Shown in pieces: positions 50,321-64,000 of a stretch of DNA of 64,000 nucleotides. Under the pieces are notes generated by a model. It was not told the origin of the DNA. It was given only the letters and a program-made list of their open reading frames with translations, and made no database searches. The DNA comes from Zoogloea oleivorans (GTDB taxonomy: Bacteria; Pseudomonadota; Gammaproteobacteria; Burkholderiales; Rhodocyclaceae). Every line of letters begins with the position of its first letter. Within the stretch, counting starts at the first letter, position 1. The stretch covers positions 16,710 through 80,709 of the forward strand of contig NZ_SDKK01000022.1 in the NCBI RefSeq assembly GCF_008107625.1, read 5' to 3'. Both the position numbers and the translations under genes were made by a program.

Positions 50321-51445
50321 ATGACCGATCTGGCCCCCTACGCCGTTACCGAAGCCAACTCCCGGGGCCGGCGCGTGCAGGAGCCAGCGCCTGTGGCCCG
50401 CGGCGAATTCCAGCGTGACCGCGACCGCATCGTCCATTGCACGGCCTTTCGGCGGCTTGAATACAAGACCCAGGTCTTCGTCAATCACGAAGGCGACCTG
50501 TTCCGTACGCGCCTGACCCACAGCATCGAAGTGGCGCAGATCACCCGCTCCATCGCGCGGGCGCTGCATCTCAATGAAGATCTGGCCGAAGCCGTGGCCC
50601 TGTCGCACGATCTCGGTCACACGCCTTTCGGTCATGCCGGGCAGGAAGCGCTGAACACCTGCATGAAGGATTTCGGCGGTTTCGAGCACAACCTGCAGTC
50701 CCTGCGCTCCGTCGATGTGCTCGAAGAAAGCTACGCCGACTTCAACGGGCTCAACCTGATGCACGAGACGCGGGAGGGCATTCTCAAGCACTGCTCGCCC
50801 AAGAATGCGGAAGGCCTCGGCGATATCGGCCGCCGCTTCCTCGAAGGCCGGCAGCCGTCCCTCGAGGCGCAGCTGGCCAATCTGGCCGATGAAATCGCCT
50901 ACAACAATCACGATGTGGACGATGGCCTGCGCTCCGGCCTGATCACTCTTGAACAGCTCGATGGGGTGCCGATCTTTGCACGCAACCGGCACGTCGTCGA
51001 AAGCGCCTACCCCGGGCTGGGCGGGCGCCGCCTGATCCACGAAACGGTCCGGCGCATGGTCAATCTGATGGCGGTCGATCTCATCGAGCAGACCCGTGCC
51101 AACATAGCAGAGGCCGGCGTCCTGTCGCTGGAGGATGTGCGTGCCGCGCCCCGGCTGGTGGCCTACAGTCCGGTTCTGCTGCCCGAGCTGCGTGTTCTGA
51201 AGACCTTTCTGCGCGAAAATCTCTACCATCACTATCAGGTCCTGCGCATGACCGACAAGGCCCGGCGCATCATTCAGGACCTCTTCGGGGCGTTCATGAA
51301 CGACCCCCGCCTGCTTCCGCCCCAGTACCAGTTCATGGCCCGATCGGACAAGCCGCGGGCCATCGCCGACTACATTGCCGGGATGACTGATCGATACGCG
51401 ATGAAGGAGCACCGGCGCCTGTTTGCGGTCGGCGAGATTTTCTGA
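50321..51445 (+). CDS. dgt: deoxyguanosinetriphosphate triphosphohydrolase-like protein
   Basis: A 374-residue HD-domain enzyme that hydrolyses dNTPs to deoxynucleoside and triphosphate. Metal ligands are in Arg-Leu-Thr-His-Ser-Ile-Glu-Val and [19 protein letters not shown] follows. The size is that of the shorter type used across Betaproteobacteria, for which nucleotide specificity is not certain. ATG 50321 is preferred over GTG 50312. It follows aroB by 19 bases. Confidence 0.93.
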   Translation: MTDLAPYAVTEANSRGRRVQEPAPVARGEFQRDRDRIVHCTAFRRLEYKTQVFVNHEGDLFRTRLTHSIEVAQITRSIARALHLNEDLAEAVALSHDLGHTPFGHAGQEALNTCMKDFGGFEHNLQSLRSVDVLEESYADFNGLNLMHETREGILKHCSPKNAEGLGDIGRRFLEGRQPSLEAQLANLADEIAYNNHDVDDGLRSGLITLEQLDGVPIFARNRHVVESAYPGLGGRRLIHETVRRMVNLMAVDLIEQTRANIAEAGVLSLEDVRAAPRLVAYSPVLLPELRVLKTFLRENLYHHYQVLRMTDKARRIIQDLFGAFMNDPRLLPPQYQFMARSDKPRAIADYIAGMTDRYAMKEHRRLFAVGEIF

Positions 51446-51478
51446 GCAGCGGCGCGTATGCGGCGGCGCAAAAAAATC

Positions 51479-51508
51479 TTGAAGGGCAGGCGCCTGCAGC
51501 GGTATATT
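51479..51508 (+). promoter_or_regulatory. sigma-70 promoter for gltBD
   Basis: TTGAAG (51479-51484) and TATATT (51503-51508) are spaced by 18 bases, just after the dgt stop codon. Transcription would begin about 51515, giving a leader of roughly 160 bases with two hairpins before gltB. Confidence 0.65.
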
Positions 51509-51521
51509 CGACCCTCGCCCA

Positions 51522-51620
51522 ATGTGTTTGAACGATCTCCTCGTCGGGATCGCGCGTAGCCGGCTGGCCACGATCTGCCGGCTTTTTCACGGTTCGGACG
51601 GGGCGATTTCCGCAGTTTGA
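51522..51620 (+). CDS. possible 32-residue leader ORF upstream of gltB
   Basis: An ATG at 51522 opens 32 codons ending at TGA 51618-51620, directly followed by an ATG (51621) that is in frame with gltB. The peptide (MCLNDLLVGI and 22 more residues) contains no run of Glu or Gln codons, so classical attenuation is not obvious. It spans both leader hairpins, so its translation would disturb them. The ribosome-binding site is weak. It may be chance in a GC-rich leader. Confidence 0.25.
   Translation: MCLNDLLVGIARSRLATICRLFHGSDGAISAV
51533..51587 (+). terminator. two-hairpin leader with terminator-like stem before gltB
   Basis: Hairpin 1 pairs CGATCTC with GGGATCG (51533-51552, one G-U pair). 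Hairpin 2 pairs AGCCGGC (51558-51564) with GCCGGCT (51577-51583) and is followed by TTTTT (51583-51587), a textbook intrinsic terminator. It lies downstream of the gltB promoter and 90 bases before the gltB start, so it could attenuate gltBD. Alternatively it could terminate transcripts arriving from dgt. Confidence 0.6.
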
Positions 51621-51677
51621 ATGTCCGGCACTGCCCGAATGGTGGTGCCGGTGTGTGTTGTGTCGAGGAAAAACAAG

Positions 51678-56354
<4,677 letters not shown>

Positions 56355-56355
56355 C

Positions 56356-57819
56356 ATGGGCAAGCCAACCGGGTTTCTCGAGTACCAGCGTCTTTCCGAG
56401 GCTTACGCCCCGGTCGAGCAGCGTCTCAAGCATTACAAGGAGTTCGTCGATCACCTGACGGACGAAGAGGCCGCCAAGCAGGGCGCCCGCTGTATGGATT
56501 GCGGCGTGCCGTTCTGCAACAGCGGTTGCCCGGTCAACAACATCATTCCCGACTGGAACGATCTTGTTTTTCGCGGCAACTGGAAGGAGGCGATCGAGGT
56601 TCTGCACTCGACCAACAACTTCCCCGACTTCACCGGCCGCATCTGTCCGGCGCCCTGTGAAGCCGCCTGCACGCTGAACATCAACACCGAAGCCGTCGGC
56701 ATCAAGTCGATCGAGCACGCGATCATCGACAAGGCCTGGGAAAACGGCTGGGTCCTGCCCCAGCCGCCGAAGACCAAGACCGGCAAGAAGGTTGCCGTCG
56801 TCGGTTCCGGCCCGGCCGGCCTGGCTGCTGCCCAGCAGCTGGCCCGCGTTGGTCACGATGTCACCGTGTTCGAGAAGAGCAGCCGTATCGGCGGCCTGCT
56901 GCGCTACGGCATCCCTGACTTCAAGATGGAGAAGTCGCACATCGACCGTCGCGTTGCGCAGATGGAAGCCGAAGGCGTGAGCTTCCGCACCAAGGTCTGT
57001 GTCGGCGCCAAGCCCGGCACGACCGGCATCAACGACGACGCCGTCGAAGTGGTGACTGCCGATCAGCTCAAGTCCGAGTTCGATGCGGTGATCCTCGCCG
57101 CCGGTTCCGAAGTGCCCCGTGACCTGCCGGTTCCGGGCCGCGAGCTGGCCGGCGTGCATTTCGCGCTGGAACTGCTGGTTCCGCAGAACAAGGAAGTCGC
57201 TGGCGACAGCAAGAACCCGATCTCCGCGACCGGCAAGCACGTCATCGTGATTGGCGGCGGCGATACCGGCTCCGACTGCGTCGGCACCTCCAACCGTCAC
57301 GGTGCTGCATCCGTGACCCAGTTCGAAGTGATGCCCGAGCCGCCGAAGGAAGAAAACCGTCCGCTGACCTGGCCGTACTGGCCGATCAAGATGCGTACTT
57401 CTTCCTCCCACGAGGAAGGCTGCCAGCGCGAGTTTGCGGTTTCCACCAAGGAGTTCATCGGTGAAAACGGCAAGGTCAAGGCGCTGCGTACTGTCGAACT
57501 CGAATGGAAGGACGGCAAGCCGTCCGAAGTGGTGGGTTCCGAGCGCGAACTGCCGGCCGATCTGGTGCTGTTCGCCATGGGCTTCACCAATCCGGTGGGC
57601 TCCCTGCTCGAAGCCTTTGGCGTCGACAAGGATGGCCGTGGCAATGCCAAGGCGACCACCGATGGTGAAGGCTGCTACGCCACCAACGTGGCCAAGGTCT
57701 TCGCTGCCGGTGACGTGCGGCGTGGTCAGTCGCTGGTGGTGTGGGCAATCCGCGAAGGCCGTCAGGCCGCGCGTGAAGTCGATACCTTCCTGATGGGCTC
57801 GTCGGTTCTGCCGCGTTGA
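56356..57819 (+). CDS. gltD: glutamate synthase small subunit
   Basis: A 487-residue flavoprotein feeding electrons from NADPH to GltB. The N-terminal Cys-rich part ([18 protein letters not shown]) binds two 4Fe-4S clusters; [10 protein letters not shown] is the FAD site and Gly-Gly-Gly-Asp-Thr-Gly-Ser-Asp-Cys the NADPH site. It starts one base after the gltB stop and ends at a strong terminator. Confidence 0.97.
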   Translation: MGKPTGFLEYQRLSEAYAPVEQRLKHYKEFVDHLTDEEAAKQGARCMDCGVPFCNSGCPVNNIIPDWNDLVFRGNWKEAIEVLHSTNNFPDFTGRICPAPCEAACTLNINTEAVGIKSIEHAIIDKAWENGWVLPQPPKTKTGKKVAVVGSGPAGLAAAQQLARVGHDVTVFEKSSRIGGLLRYGIPDFKMEKSHIDRRVAQMEAEGVSFRTKVCVGAKPGTTGINDDAVEVVTADQLKSEFDAVILAAGSEVPRDLPVPGRELAGVHFALELLVPQNKEVAGDSKNPISATGKHVIVIGGGDTGSDCVGTSNRHGAASVTQFEVMPEPPKEENRPLTWPYWPIKMRTSSSHEEGCQREFAVSTKEFIGENGKVKALRTVELEWKDGKPSEVVGSERELPADLVLFAMGFTNPVGSLLEAFGVDKDGRGNAKATTDGEGCYATNVAKVFAAGDVRRGQSLVVWAIREGRQAAREVDTFLMGSSVLPR

Positions 57820-57838
57820 TCAGGTAGTCGCTTCAAGC

Positions 57839-57868
57839 AAAAAGGCCCGGAAATTTCCGGGCCTTTTT
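57839..57868. terminator. bidirectional intrinsic terminator between gltD and ackA
   Basis: AAAAAGGCCCGGAAA pairs perfectly with TTTCCGGGCCTTTTT, giving a stem flanked by A and T runs that works on both strands. It serves the convergent gltBD and ackA transcripts. Confidence 0.92.
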
Positions 57869-57881
57869 GTTTTTGGCGGGT

Positions 57882-59081
57882 TCAGCCGAGGCCGAGCAGG
57901 TTTACCGCGTGGTGGCCGATCATCCATTCCTCGTTGGTCGGCACCACCAGCACTTCCACCTTGCTGTCCTTGGTGTGGATGCGGGTGGCGTGGCGCTGGT
58001 TGGCAGCCGGGTAGAGGTGCAGGCCGGTCCACGCCAGCCATTCGGCGATGCGGGCGCGGATCGGGGCGGCGTGCTCGCCGATGCCGCCGGTGAACACCAG
58101 TGCTTCCAGGCCGCCAGAGGCCATCGACAACTGGCCGACCATGCAGGCGGCGCGGTAGCAGAAGAGTTCGACGGCTTCCTTCGCTGAATCCTCGTCGGAT
58201 TCGAGCAGGACGCGCATGTCCTGGCTGATGCCGGACACGCCGAGCAGGCCGGACTGCTTGTAAAGCAGGTTGCTGAGCGCTTTGGCGTCCATGCCCTTTT
58301 GTTCGACCAGGTGCAGGATCACGCCGGGGTCGAGGCTGCCGGTGCGGGTGCCCATCATCAGGCCATCGACAGCGGTGAAGCCCATGCTGGTGTCGCGGGA
58401 CAGGCCGTCGCGCAGGGCGCACATGCTGGCGCCGTTGCCCAGGTGGGCGATGATGATGCCGCCGCGGGCCTTCTCTTCACCGAGCAGGTCCGGCAACTGG
58501 CGCGACACGTATTCGTAGGACAGACCGTGGAAGCCGTAGCGCTTGACGCCTTCATTGAAGAGGGCGCGCGGCACCGGGAAGCGTTCGGCCACCGGCAGGC
58601 GGGTGCGGTGAAAGGCGGTATCGAAACAGCCGACCTGCTTGACGTCGGGCATCAGCGAGAACAGCGACTTGATGGCCCGCAGGTTGTGGGGCTGGTGCAG
58701 CGGCGCCAGCGGGATCAGGGTTTCGAGCTCGGCCACCACTTCCGGGGTGAGCACCACAGGGGCGCCGTAGTGATCGCCACCATGCACGATGCGGTGGCCG
58801 GCCGCGACGATTTCAACGCCGGGGCTGTGCCGGTTGATCCACGCGAAGATGAACTCCAGCGCCAGACGGTGCTGACCGTTCACATCGGTATCCGGTGGTA
58901 CGGCGAGGGCCTCGGTAAAGCGTTCGCCGCTGTTGGCATCCTTGGCGGACATCAGGGGTTCGGCCCCGATGCCTTCCACCTGACCCGACAGGCGCGGCAT
59001 GTCGGCCAGCTTCGGGGTCATCGGGAAAAGGGCGAACTTCAGGCTCGACGAACCTGCATTGAGGATCAGGACTGCTTTCAT
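57882..59081 (-). CDS. ackA: acetate kinase
   Basis: A 399-residue kinase interconverting acetyl-phosphate and acetate with ATP. The start Val-Leu-Ile-Leu-Asn-Ala-Gly-Ser-Ser-Ser-Leu-Lys-Phe is the ATP-side signature; His-Arg-Ile-Val-His-Gly-Gly, Ala-His-Leu-Gly-Asn-Gly-Ala-Ser and Val-Phe-Thr-Gly-Gly-Ile-Gly-Glu-His follow. ATG 59081 overlaps the stop of the MaoC-Pta gene by four bases. Confidence 0.96.
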   Translation of the reverse strand: MKAVLILNAGSSSLKFALFPMTPKLADMPRLSGQVEGIGAEPLMSAKDANSGERFTEALAVPPDTDVNGQHRLALEFIFAWINRHSPGVEIVAAGHRIVHGGDHYGAPVVLTPEVVAELETLIPLAPLHQPHNLRAIKSLFSLMPDVKQVGCFDTAFHRTRLPVAERFPVPRALFNEGVKRYGFHGLSYEYVSRQLPDLLGEEKARGGIIIAHLGNGASMCALRDGLSRDTSMGFTAVDGLMMGTRTGSLDPGVILHLVEQKGMDAKALSNLLYKQSGLLGVSGISQDMRVLLESDEDSAKEAVELFCYRAACMVGQLSMASGGLEALVFTGGIGEHAAPIRARIAEWLAWTGLHLYPAANQRHATRIHTKDSKVEVLVVPTNEEWMIGHHAVNLLGLG

Positions 59082-60490
59082 ACACGGACTCCCTGGCGAC
59101 GTTTGTGGGCCATCAACTGCGCGATGGCGCAGGAGGCGGTACGGGTTTCGGCGGTATCGGCACGGCTGGTGAGCACGATCGGCACGCGGGTGCCGAGCAC
59201 CACGCCGGCCATCAGGGCATCGGCGAGGTATTCGAGCTGCTTGGCCAGCATGTTGCCGGATTCGAGGTCGGGCACAACCAGGATGTCGGCCTGGCCAGCG
59301 ACGGCGGAGCGGATGCCCTTGGTCTTGGCGGCGACGAGGGAAATCGCGTTGTCGAAGGCCAGCGGGCCGTCGAGGATGCCGCCCTTGATCTGGCCGCGGT
59401 CGGCCATCTTGCACAGGGCCGCCGCATCGAGGGTCGAGCGGATCTTGACGTTAACCGTTTCGACGGCCGACAGGATGGCCACCTTGGGTTCGGGCACGCC
59501 CATCATGATCGCCAGTTCGATGGCGTTCTGGATGATGTGCACCTTGTCTTCGAGGCTCGGGGCGATGTTGATGGCCGCATCGGTGATCAGCAGCGGGTGC
59601 GGGTAGGTGGGCACGTCGGCCATGAACACGTGGGAAATGCGGCGTGCGGTGCGCAGGCCGGTTTCCTTGGCGACGACTTCGCTCATCAGTTCGTCGGTGT
59701 GCAGGGAGCCTTTCATCAGGGCTTCGACTTCGCCGCTGCGCGCCAGGCGCACGGCGGTTTCGGCCGAAGCGTGGCTGTGGGCCACGTCGATGATGCGCAC
59801 GCCGCGCAGATCGAGCCCTTCGCGCTCGGCCACTTCACGGATCTTGCTCTCCGGGCCGACCAGCACGGGAATGATCAGGCCGGCGTCGCGGGCCTGCATC
59901 GGGCCGCGCAGGGATTCCGTGTCGCAGGGGTGGGCGACCGCCATCGGAATCGGCTCCATGCCCTTGGTCAGCTCCAGCACATGCAGGTAGCGCTGCTGGC
60001 GGTCGGAAATGGTGATTCCCGGCATGGCCATGCGCAGGCGCTTGATCTTCTGGGTCGGCGCCATCACCTCGGCCGTGCCGTCGATGACCTTCAGGCCGTC
60101 CTGGTTGACGCACTGGCAGTCGAGCAGCAGATGATGATTGTGCTCAAAGCGCTGGGTACAGGTTATGGTCACCGTCAGCGTGTCGCCGATGGTGATCGGG
60201 CGCCAGAACTTGAGGGTCTGGCCCACATAAACGGTGCCCGGGCCGGGGAATTCGGTGCCGAGGATGGAAGAAATCAGCACACTGCCCCACATGGAGTGGC
60301 CGACGACTTCGCGGAACTGGCTGGAACGGGCGAATTCGGGGTCCACGTGGGTCGGATTCACATCCCCCGACATGACCGCAAACAGGTGGATGTCCTCGGG
60401 CCGGAGGGTGCGGACCAGATGTGCGGAGTCGCCGACGGCAATTTCGTCGAAGGTCCGGTTCTGGATGAAATCGCGAGCTTCGGTAGTCAT
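59078..60490 (-). CDS. bifunctional MaoC-like hydratase/phosphate acetyltransferase
   Basis: A 470-residue fusion. Residues 1-150 are a MaoC-like hot-dog domain ([14 protein letters not shown], the hydratase-2 motif). Residues about 160-465 are a phosphate acetyl/butyryl-transferase domain. With AckA it interconverts acyl-CoA and acyl-phosphate, giving acetate overflow or uptake; whether it also works on butyryl- or crotonyl-CoA, as the MaoC domain suggests, is not known from sequence. AGGAAA precedes the ATG. The pair is co-translated with ackA. Confidence 0.92.
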   Translation of the reverse strand: MTTEARDFIQNRTFDEIAVGDSAHLVRTLRPEDIHLFAVMSGDVNPTHVDPEFARSSQFREVVGHSMWGSVLISSILGTEFPGPGTVYVGQTLKFWRPITIGDTLTVTITCTQRFEHNHHLLLDCQCVNQDGLKVIDGTAEVMAPTQKIKRLRMAMPGITISDRQQRYLHVLELTKGMEPIPMAVAHPCDTESLRGPMQARDAGLIIPVLVGPESKIREVAEREGLDLRGVRIIDVAHSHASAETAVRLARSGEVEALMKGSLHTDELMSEVVAKETGLRTARRISHVFMADVPTYPHPLLITDAAINIAPSLEDKVHIIQNAIELAIMMGVPEPKVAILSAVETVNVKIRSTLDAAALCKMADRGQIKGGILDGPLAFDNAISLVAAKTKGIRSAVAGQADILVVPDLESGNMLAKQLEYLADALMAGVVLGTRVPIVLTSRADTAETRTASCAIAQLMAHKRRQGVRV

Positions 60491-60648
60491 GGGTTTCCTA
60501 GGTTTTGCAATGCAGCATCATCATTCTACGGAAAGGCTTTTGAGGAACTTTAGCACTAGATCAAAGGAATGTTGCGTCGCATCACCTGCCCCCGGTTGTG
60601 GCGAGTTGTTATCCGAGAACTGCGCCGCAAAGACTTCAAAAACCCCCA

Positions 60649-60657
60649 TGCTAGAAT
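60649..60657 (+). promoter_or_regulatory. extended -10 promoter element of glmU
   Basis: TGCTAGAAT (60649-60657) is an extended -10 identical to the one before the DUF3460 gene, 38 bases upstream of the glmU start. A -35 is not obvious, as is usual with extended -10 promoters. Confidence 0.5.
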
Positions 60658-60695
60658 CCGCGCGACAGAAATTCAAACCGCATTCAGGGATTCCC

Positions 60696-62060
60696 ATGGA
60701 AGTAATCGTTCTCGCCGCCGGCCAAGGCCAACGCATGCGTTCGGTGTTGCCCAAGGTGCTGCAGCCGCTGGCTGCCAAGCCGATGCTGGCGCATGTGCTG
60801 GATACCGCGCGAACGCTGGAAGCGCGCCGCATTGTCGTGGTGTATGGCCATGGTGGCGAGGTGGTGCGCGAGGCGCTCGATGCGCCCGATCTGGCCTGGG
60901 CCCGGCAGGATCCGCCCCAGGGCACCGGTCATGCAGTGCAGCAGGCCATGCCGCTGGTCGAAGACGGCGACATCGCGCTGATCCTCTATGGCGATGTGCC
61001 GCTGATCGGCGTGCCGACCCTGCAGCGCCTGATGGCGGCCGCCGGCGAACGTCAGCTGGCGCTGCTCACCGTGAATATGAACGATCCCACCGGCTATGGC
61101 CGCATCCTGCGCGATGGCGCCGGCAAGGTGACGCGCATCGTCGAAGAGAAGGACGCCAGCCCTGAAGAGCGCCGCGTGCAGGAAGTGAACACCGGCATTC
61201 TCGCCGCCCCGGTCGAGCGCCTGCGCGCCTGGCTGGGCAACCTGAAGAACGACAACGCCCAGGGCGAGTACTACCTCACCGACATCATCGCCATGGCGGT
61301 GGCCGATGGCCTGCAAGTCATCACCACCCAGCCCGATGCCTTCGAAGAAACCCTCGGCGTCAATAACAAGACCCAGCTCGCCGAGCTGGAGCGCATCCAT
61401 CAGCGCAACATCGCCCGCGCCCTGACCGACGCCGGCGTCACCGTCATCGACCCGGCGCGCCTCGACGTGCGTGGCGAGCTGGTCTGCGGCCGCGACGTGG
61501 AAATCGACATCAACTGCATCTTCGAAGGCCGTGTTGAACTGGCCGACGGCGTGCGCGTTGGCGCCAACTGCATCCTGAAAAACGCGAAGATCGGCGCCGG
61601 CACCCGGATTGCCGCTTATTCGCAGATCGAAGACACGGTGATGGGCGAAGCCTGCATCATCGGCCCCTACGCCCGTACCCGCCCGGGCACCGTGCTCGGC
61701 AAGGACGTGCACCTGGGCAACTTCGTCGAAGTCAAAAACAGCAACATCGCCGACCATTCCAAGGCCAATCACCTGGCCTACGTGGGCGACGCCGACATCG
61801 GCCAGCGGGTCAATGTGGGCGCCGGCACCATCACCTGCAATTACGATGGTGCCAACAAGTTCCGCACCATCATCGAGGACGACGTCTTCATCGGCTCCGA
61901 CACCCAGCTCGTCGCGCCGGTGCGTGTTGGGCGTGGCGCCACACTGGGTGCCGGCACGACCCTCTCCAAGGATGCGCCGGCCGATCAACTGACCGTCTCC
62001 CGCAGCAAGCAAATTTCCATTCCGGGCTGGAAGCGTCCGGTCAAGGCTCAAAAGGCCTGA
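60696..62060 (+). CDS. glmU: bifunctional UDP-GlcNAc pyrophosphorylase/glucosamine-1-phosphate acetyltransferase
   Basis: A 454-residue enzyme making UDP-N-acetylglucosamine for peptidoglycan and LPS. The uridylyltransferase domain begins [12 protein letters not shown] and has Leu-Tyr-Gly-Asp-Val-Pro-Leu; from about residue 250 the left-handed beta-helix acetyltransferase domain runs to the end, with Gly-Asn-Phe-Val-Glu-Val-Lys-Asn and His-Leu-Ala-Tyr-Val-Gly-Asp. AGGGA before ATG 60696 fixes the start; the frame is open upstream but runs into the divergent gene. Confidence 0.97.
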   Translation: MEVIVLAAGQGQRMRSVLPKVLQPLAAKPMLAHVLDTARTLEARRIVVVYGHGGEVVREALDAPDLAWARQDPPQGTGHAVQQAMPLVEDGDIALILYGDVPLIGVPTLQRLMAAAGERQLALLTVNMNDPTGYGRILRDGAGKVTRIVEEKDASPEERRVQEVNTGILAAPVERLRAWLGNLKNDNAQGEYYLTDIIAMAVADGLQVITTQPDAFEETLGVNNKTQLAELERIHQRNIARALTDAGVTVIDPARLDVRGELVCGRDVEIDINCIFEGRVELADGVRVGANCILKNAKIGAGTRIAAYSQIEDTVMGEACIIGPYARTRPGTVLGKDVHLGNFVEVKNSNIADHSKANHLAYVGDADIGQRVNVGAGTITCNYDGANKFRTIIEDDVFIGSDTQLVAPVRVGRGATLGAGTTLSKDAPADQLTVSRSKQISIPGWKRPVKAQKA

Positions 62061-62073
62061 CTTTCTTCATTCC

Positions 62074-62100
62074 GGCCCGGCCGCCATGGCCCGGCTTTTT
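62074..62100 (+). terminator. imperfect terminator between glmU and glmS
   Basis: A GC-rich stem (GGCC/GGCC, one C-C mismatch, then three G-C pairs) is followed by TTTTT. It lies in the 57-base gap before glmS and may only reduce read-through, since glmS has no separate clear promoter here. Confidence 0.5.
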
Positions 62101-62117
62101 ACGAGAGGTTTCCGATC

Positions 62118-63956
62118 ATGTGTGGCATCGTCACCGCCATTGCCCGTCGCAACATTGTTCCCGTGCTGCTCGAAGGGCTGCGCAAGCTTGAATACCGCGG
62201 TTACGACTCCGCCGGCCTGGCTGTTCTGAAGACCGAAGGGACGCCGCAACTGCAGCGCCTGCGCGCAGTAGGGCGGGTGGCCGAACTGGCCGCCCAGGCC
62301 GATGCCACCGGCCTCAGTGCCGAAATCGGCATCGCCCACACCCGCTGGGCCACCCACGGCGTGCCCAGCGAGCGCAACGCCCATCCGCACATTTCTGCCG
62401 GTCTGGCCGTGGTGCACAACGGCATCATCGAAAACTTCGAAGAGCTGCGCAGCGGCCTCCAGGCCAAGGGCTACAAGTTCACGTCCGAAACCGACACGGA
62501 AGCCATCGCCCACCTGCTCCACGACAAGCTCAAGAGCATTCCCGACCTGTTCGACGCGGTGCGTGCCACCCTCGCCGAACTCGTCGGTGCCTACGCCATC
62601 GGCGTTCTCAGCGAAACCGACCCGAACCGCGCCATCGTCGCCCGCAAGGGCTCGCCGCTGCTGCTGGGGATTGGTGAAGACGGTTACTACGCCGCCTCCG
62701 ACACCGCCGCACTGCTGCAGGTCACCCGCAAGGTGGTGTACCTCGAAGACGGCGATGTGGCCGAGCTGCGTCTCGACGGCTACCGGGTCACCCTGCAGGA
62801 CGGCACCCCGGTCGAGCGGGCGGTGAACATCTCCAGCCTGTCCGCCGATGCGGTCGAACTGGGCAAGTACCGCCACTACATGCAGAAAGAGATCTTCGAG
62901 CAGCCCCAGGCCCTGGGCAACACCCTCGAAATGATCGCCGGCGGTGGCGGCATCTCCCCGCAACTCTTCGGAGCCGACGCCGTCGGCATCTTCGGCGCCA
63001 CCCGCCGGGTGCTGATCCTCGCCTGCGGCACCAGCTACCACGCCGGTCTAGTCGCCCGTTACTGGATCGAATCGGTCGCCAAGATTTCATGCACGGTCGA
63101 AATCGCCAGCGAATACCGCTACCGCGATTCCGTGCCCGATCCGGAAACCCTGGTCGTCGTCATCTCCCAGTCGGGTGAGACCGCCGACACCCTGGCCGCG
63201 CTCAAGTTTGCCAAGAGCCTCGGCATGAACAAGACCCTGGCCATCTGCAATGTGCCCGAGTCCGCCATCGTCCGCGAAACCGCCCTGCGTTTTGTGACCC
63301 GCGCCGGCCCCGAAATCGGCGTTGCCTCCACCAAGGCCTTCACCACCCAGCTCGCCGCCCTGGCCCTGCTGACCCTGGCGCTCGCCAAGGTCAATGGCCG
63401 CCTGTCCGACGAAGACGAGGCCATGCACCTTGCGCACCTGCGCCACCTGCCAGTGGCAGTCGCCAAGGTGCTCGAACTCGAACCGGAAATCGAAGGCTGG
63501 GCACAGCGCTTTGCCAGCAAACATCACGCCCTGTTTCTGGGGCGCGGCATGCACTACCCGATTGCCCTCGAAGGCGCCCTCAAGCTCAAGGAAATCTCCT
63601 ACATCCACGCCGAAGCCTACCCGGCCGGCGAACTCAAGCACGGCCCGCTGGCCCTGGTGGACAAGGAAATGCCCGTCATCGCCGTCGCCCCCGCCGACTC
63701 CCTGCTCGAAAAGCTCAAGTCCAACCTGCAGGAAGTGAAGGCCCGCGGCGGCGAGCTGTACGTCTTCGCCGATGCCGGCAGCGAAATCCCCCAGTCGGAA
63801 GGCGTGCACATCCTGCACATGCCCGAACACTACGGCCTGCTCTCACCAATCCTCCACGTCGTATCGCTGCAACTGCTGAGCTACCACGCCGCACTGGTGA
63901 AGGGCACCGACGTAGACAAGCCGCGCAATTTGGCCAAGAGCGTGACGGTGGAGTGA
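62118..63956 (+). CDS. glmS: glutamine-fructose-6-phosphate aminotransferase
   Basis: A 612-residue enzyme making glucosamine-6-phosphate, the entry to amino-sugar synthesis. Cys2 (Met-Cys-Gly-Ile-Val) is the glutaminase nucleophile after Met removal; Arg-Trp-Ala-Thr-His-Gly follows. The two SIS isomerase domains contain Ala-Cys-Gly-Thr-Ser-Tyr-His-Ala and Ser-Gln-Ser-Gly-Glu-Thr-Ala-Asp-Thr, and the protein ends Lys-Ser-Val-Thr-Val-Glu. It follows glmU, as is common. No glmS ribozyme is present upstream. Confidence 0.97.
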   Translation: MCGIVTAIARRNIVPVLLEGLRKLEYRGYDSAGLAVLKTEGTPQLQRLRAVGRVAELAAQADATGLSAEIGIAHTRWATHGVPSERNAHPHISAGLAVVHNGIIENFEELRSGLQAKGYKFTSETDTEAIAHLLHDKLKSIPDLFDAVRATLAELVGAYAIGVLSETDPNRAIVARKGSPLLLGIGEDGYYAASDTAALLQVTRKVVYLEDGDVAELRLDGYRVTLQDGTPVERAVNISSLSADAVELGKYRHYMQKEIFEQPQALGNTLEMIAGGGGISPQLFGADAVGIFGATRRVLILACGTSYHAGLVARYWIESVAKISCTVEIASEYRYRDSVPDPETLVVVISQSGETADTLAALKFAKSLGMNKTLAICNVPESAIVRETALRFVTRAGPEIGVASTKAFTTQLAALALLTLALAKVNGRLSDEDEAMHLAHLRHLPVAVAKVLELEPEIEGWAQRFASKHHALFLGRGMHYPIALEGALKLKEISYIHAEAYPAGELKHGPLALVDKEMPVIAVAPADSLLEKLKSNLQEVKARGGELYVFADAGSEIPQSEGVHILHMPEHYGLLSPILHVVSLQLLSYHAALVKGTDVDKPRNLAKSVTVE

Positions 63957-63963
63957 GGGCAGG

Positions 63964-63979
63964 GGGTCAGCTCTGACCC
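63964..63979. repeat. short perfect palindrome after glmS
   Basis: GGGTCAG and CTGACCC form a perfect seven-base-pair stem around CT, eight bases after the glmS stop. An AT-rich stretch follows to the end of the window. This GGGTCAG...CTGACCC type of palindrome is common at the edges of REP-associated transposase genes; here it may equally be a terminator. Only the left edge is visible. Confidence 0.4.
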
Positions 63980-64000
63980 TGTGTTGAAAAATAATAAAGA

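Noticed and set aside
62061..62117. glmS ribozyme
   Set aside because: The gap is only 57 bases and shows none of the ribozyme core; this element is typical of Gram-positive bacteria.

Overview
The window is ordinary chromosomal DNA of a GC-rich betaproteobacterium. The best fit is Rhodocyclales, close to Azospira or Dechloromonas. The support is gene content and order: a DUF3460 protein after spoT, the pair metX-metW, a permease-less PTS (EIIA-HPr-EI) next to gshA-gshB, a PEP-CTERM surface protein, a MaoC-phosphotransacetylase fusion with ackA, the pilMNOPQ-aroK-aroB-dgt-gltB-gltD string, and strongly GC-biased third codon positions that create many long false antisense ORFs. No tRNA, rRNA, CRISPR array, complete insertion sequence or prophage was seen. 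The genus assignment is inference.

Layout. 1-1140: end of a NusG-domain-II protein, a Gx-type membrane protein and a conserved small protein. 1141-3392: a non-housekeeping island with a quasi-palindromic 21-bp repeat tract (1171-1401), then a clearly more AT-rich stretch with a zinc-ribbon gene and an HNH endonuclease gene separated by an attC-like integron recombination site. 3393-10346: secreted protein, iron-sulfur photolyase, RNase H-like protein, TPR/winged-helix regulator, PEP-CTERM protein and DyP peroxidase. 10410-18175, all leftward: metW and metX (under a SAM-II riboswitch with terminator and promoter), ptsI, ptsH, EIIA, an ApbE lipoprotein, gshB and gshA. 18320-26745: orphan adenine methyltransferase, GNAT-like protein, hemW-rdgB-rph, a Fic protein with a large palindrome at its start codon, and a PP2C phosphatase/kinase pair. 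26832-32417: yicC-gmk-rpoZ-spoT, DUF3460 and an exonuclease/GIY-YIG fusion. 32401-38418: RND efflux pair, lysA-lptM and cyaY. 38429-51445: mrcA divergent from pilMNOPQ, a large Ig-like lipoprotein gene, then aroK, aroB and dgt. 51479-57868: gltBD with a structured leader. 57882-63956: ackA and the MaoC-Pta fusion (leftward), glmU and glmS (rightward).

Functional links. Several blocks supply central metabolism and envelope growth: glutamate (gltBD), lysine/diaminopimelate (lysA), aromatic amino acids (aroKB), methionine (metXW), UDP-GlcNAc (glmS, glmU), peptidoglycan (mrcA), glutathione (gshAB) and acetyl-phosphate metabolism (ackA, Pta). Signalling genes include spoT, a regulatory PTS, a Ser/Thr kinase with its phosphatase, and Fic. 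The points most worth a second look are the attC-like site with its two foreign-looking genes, the 21-bp quasi-palindromic repeat tract, the two-hairpin leader of gltB containing a 32-codon ORF, the operator-like palindrome of the Fic gene, and the Ig-like lipoprotein gene placed between pilQ and aroK.
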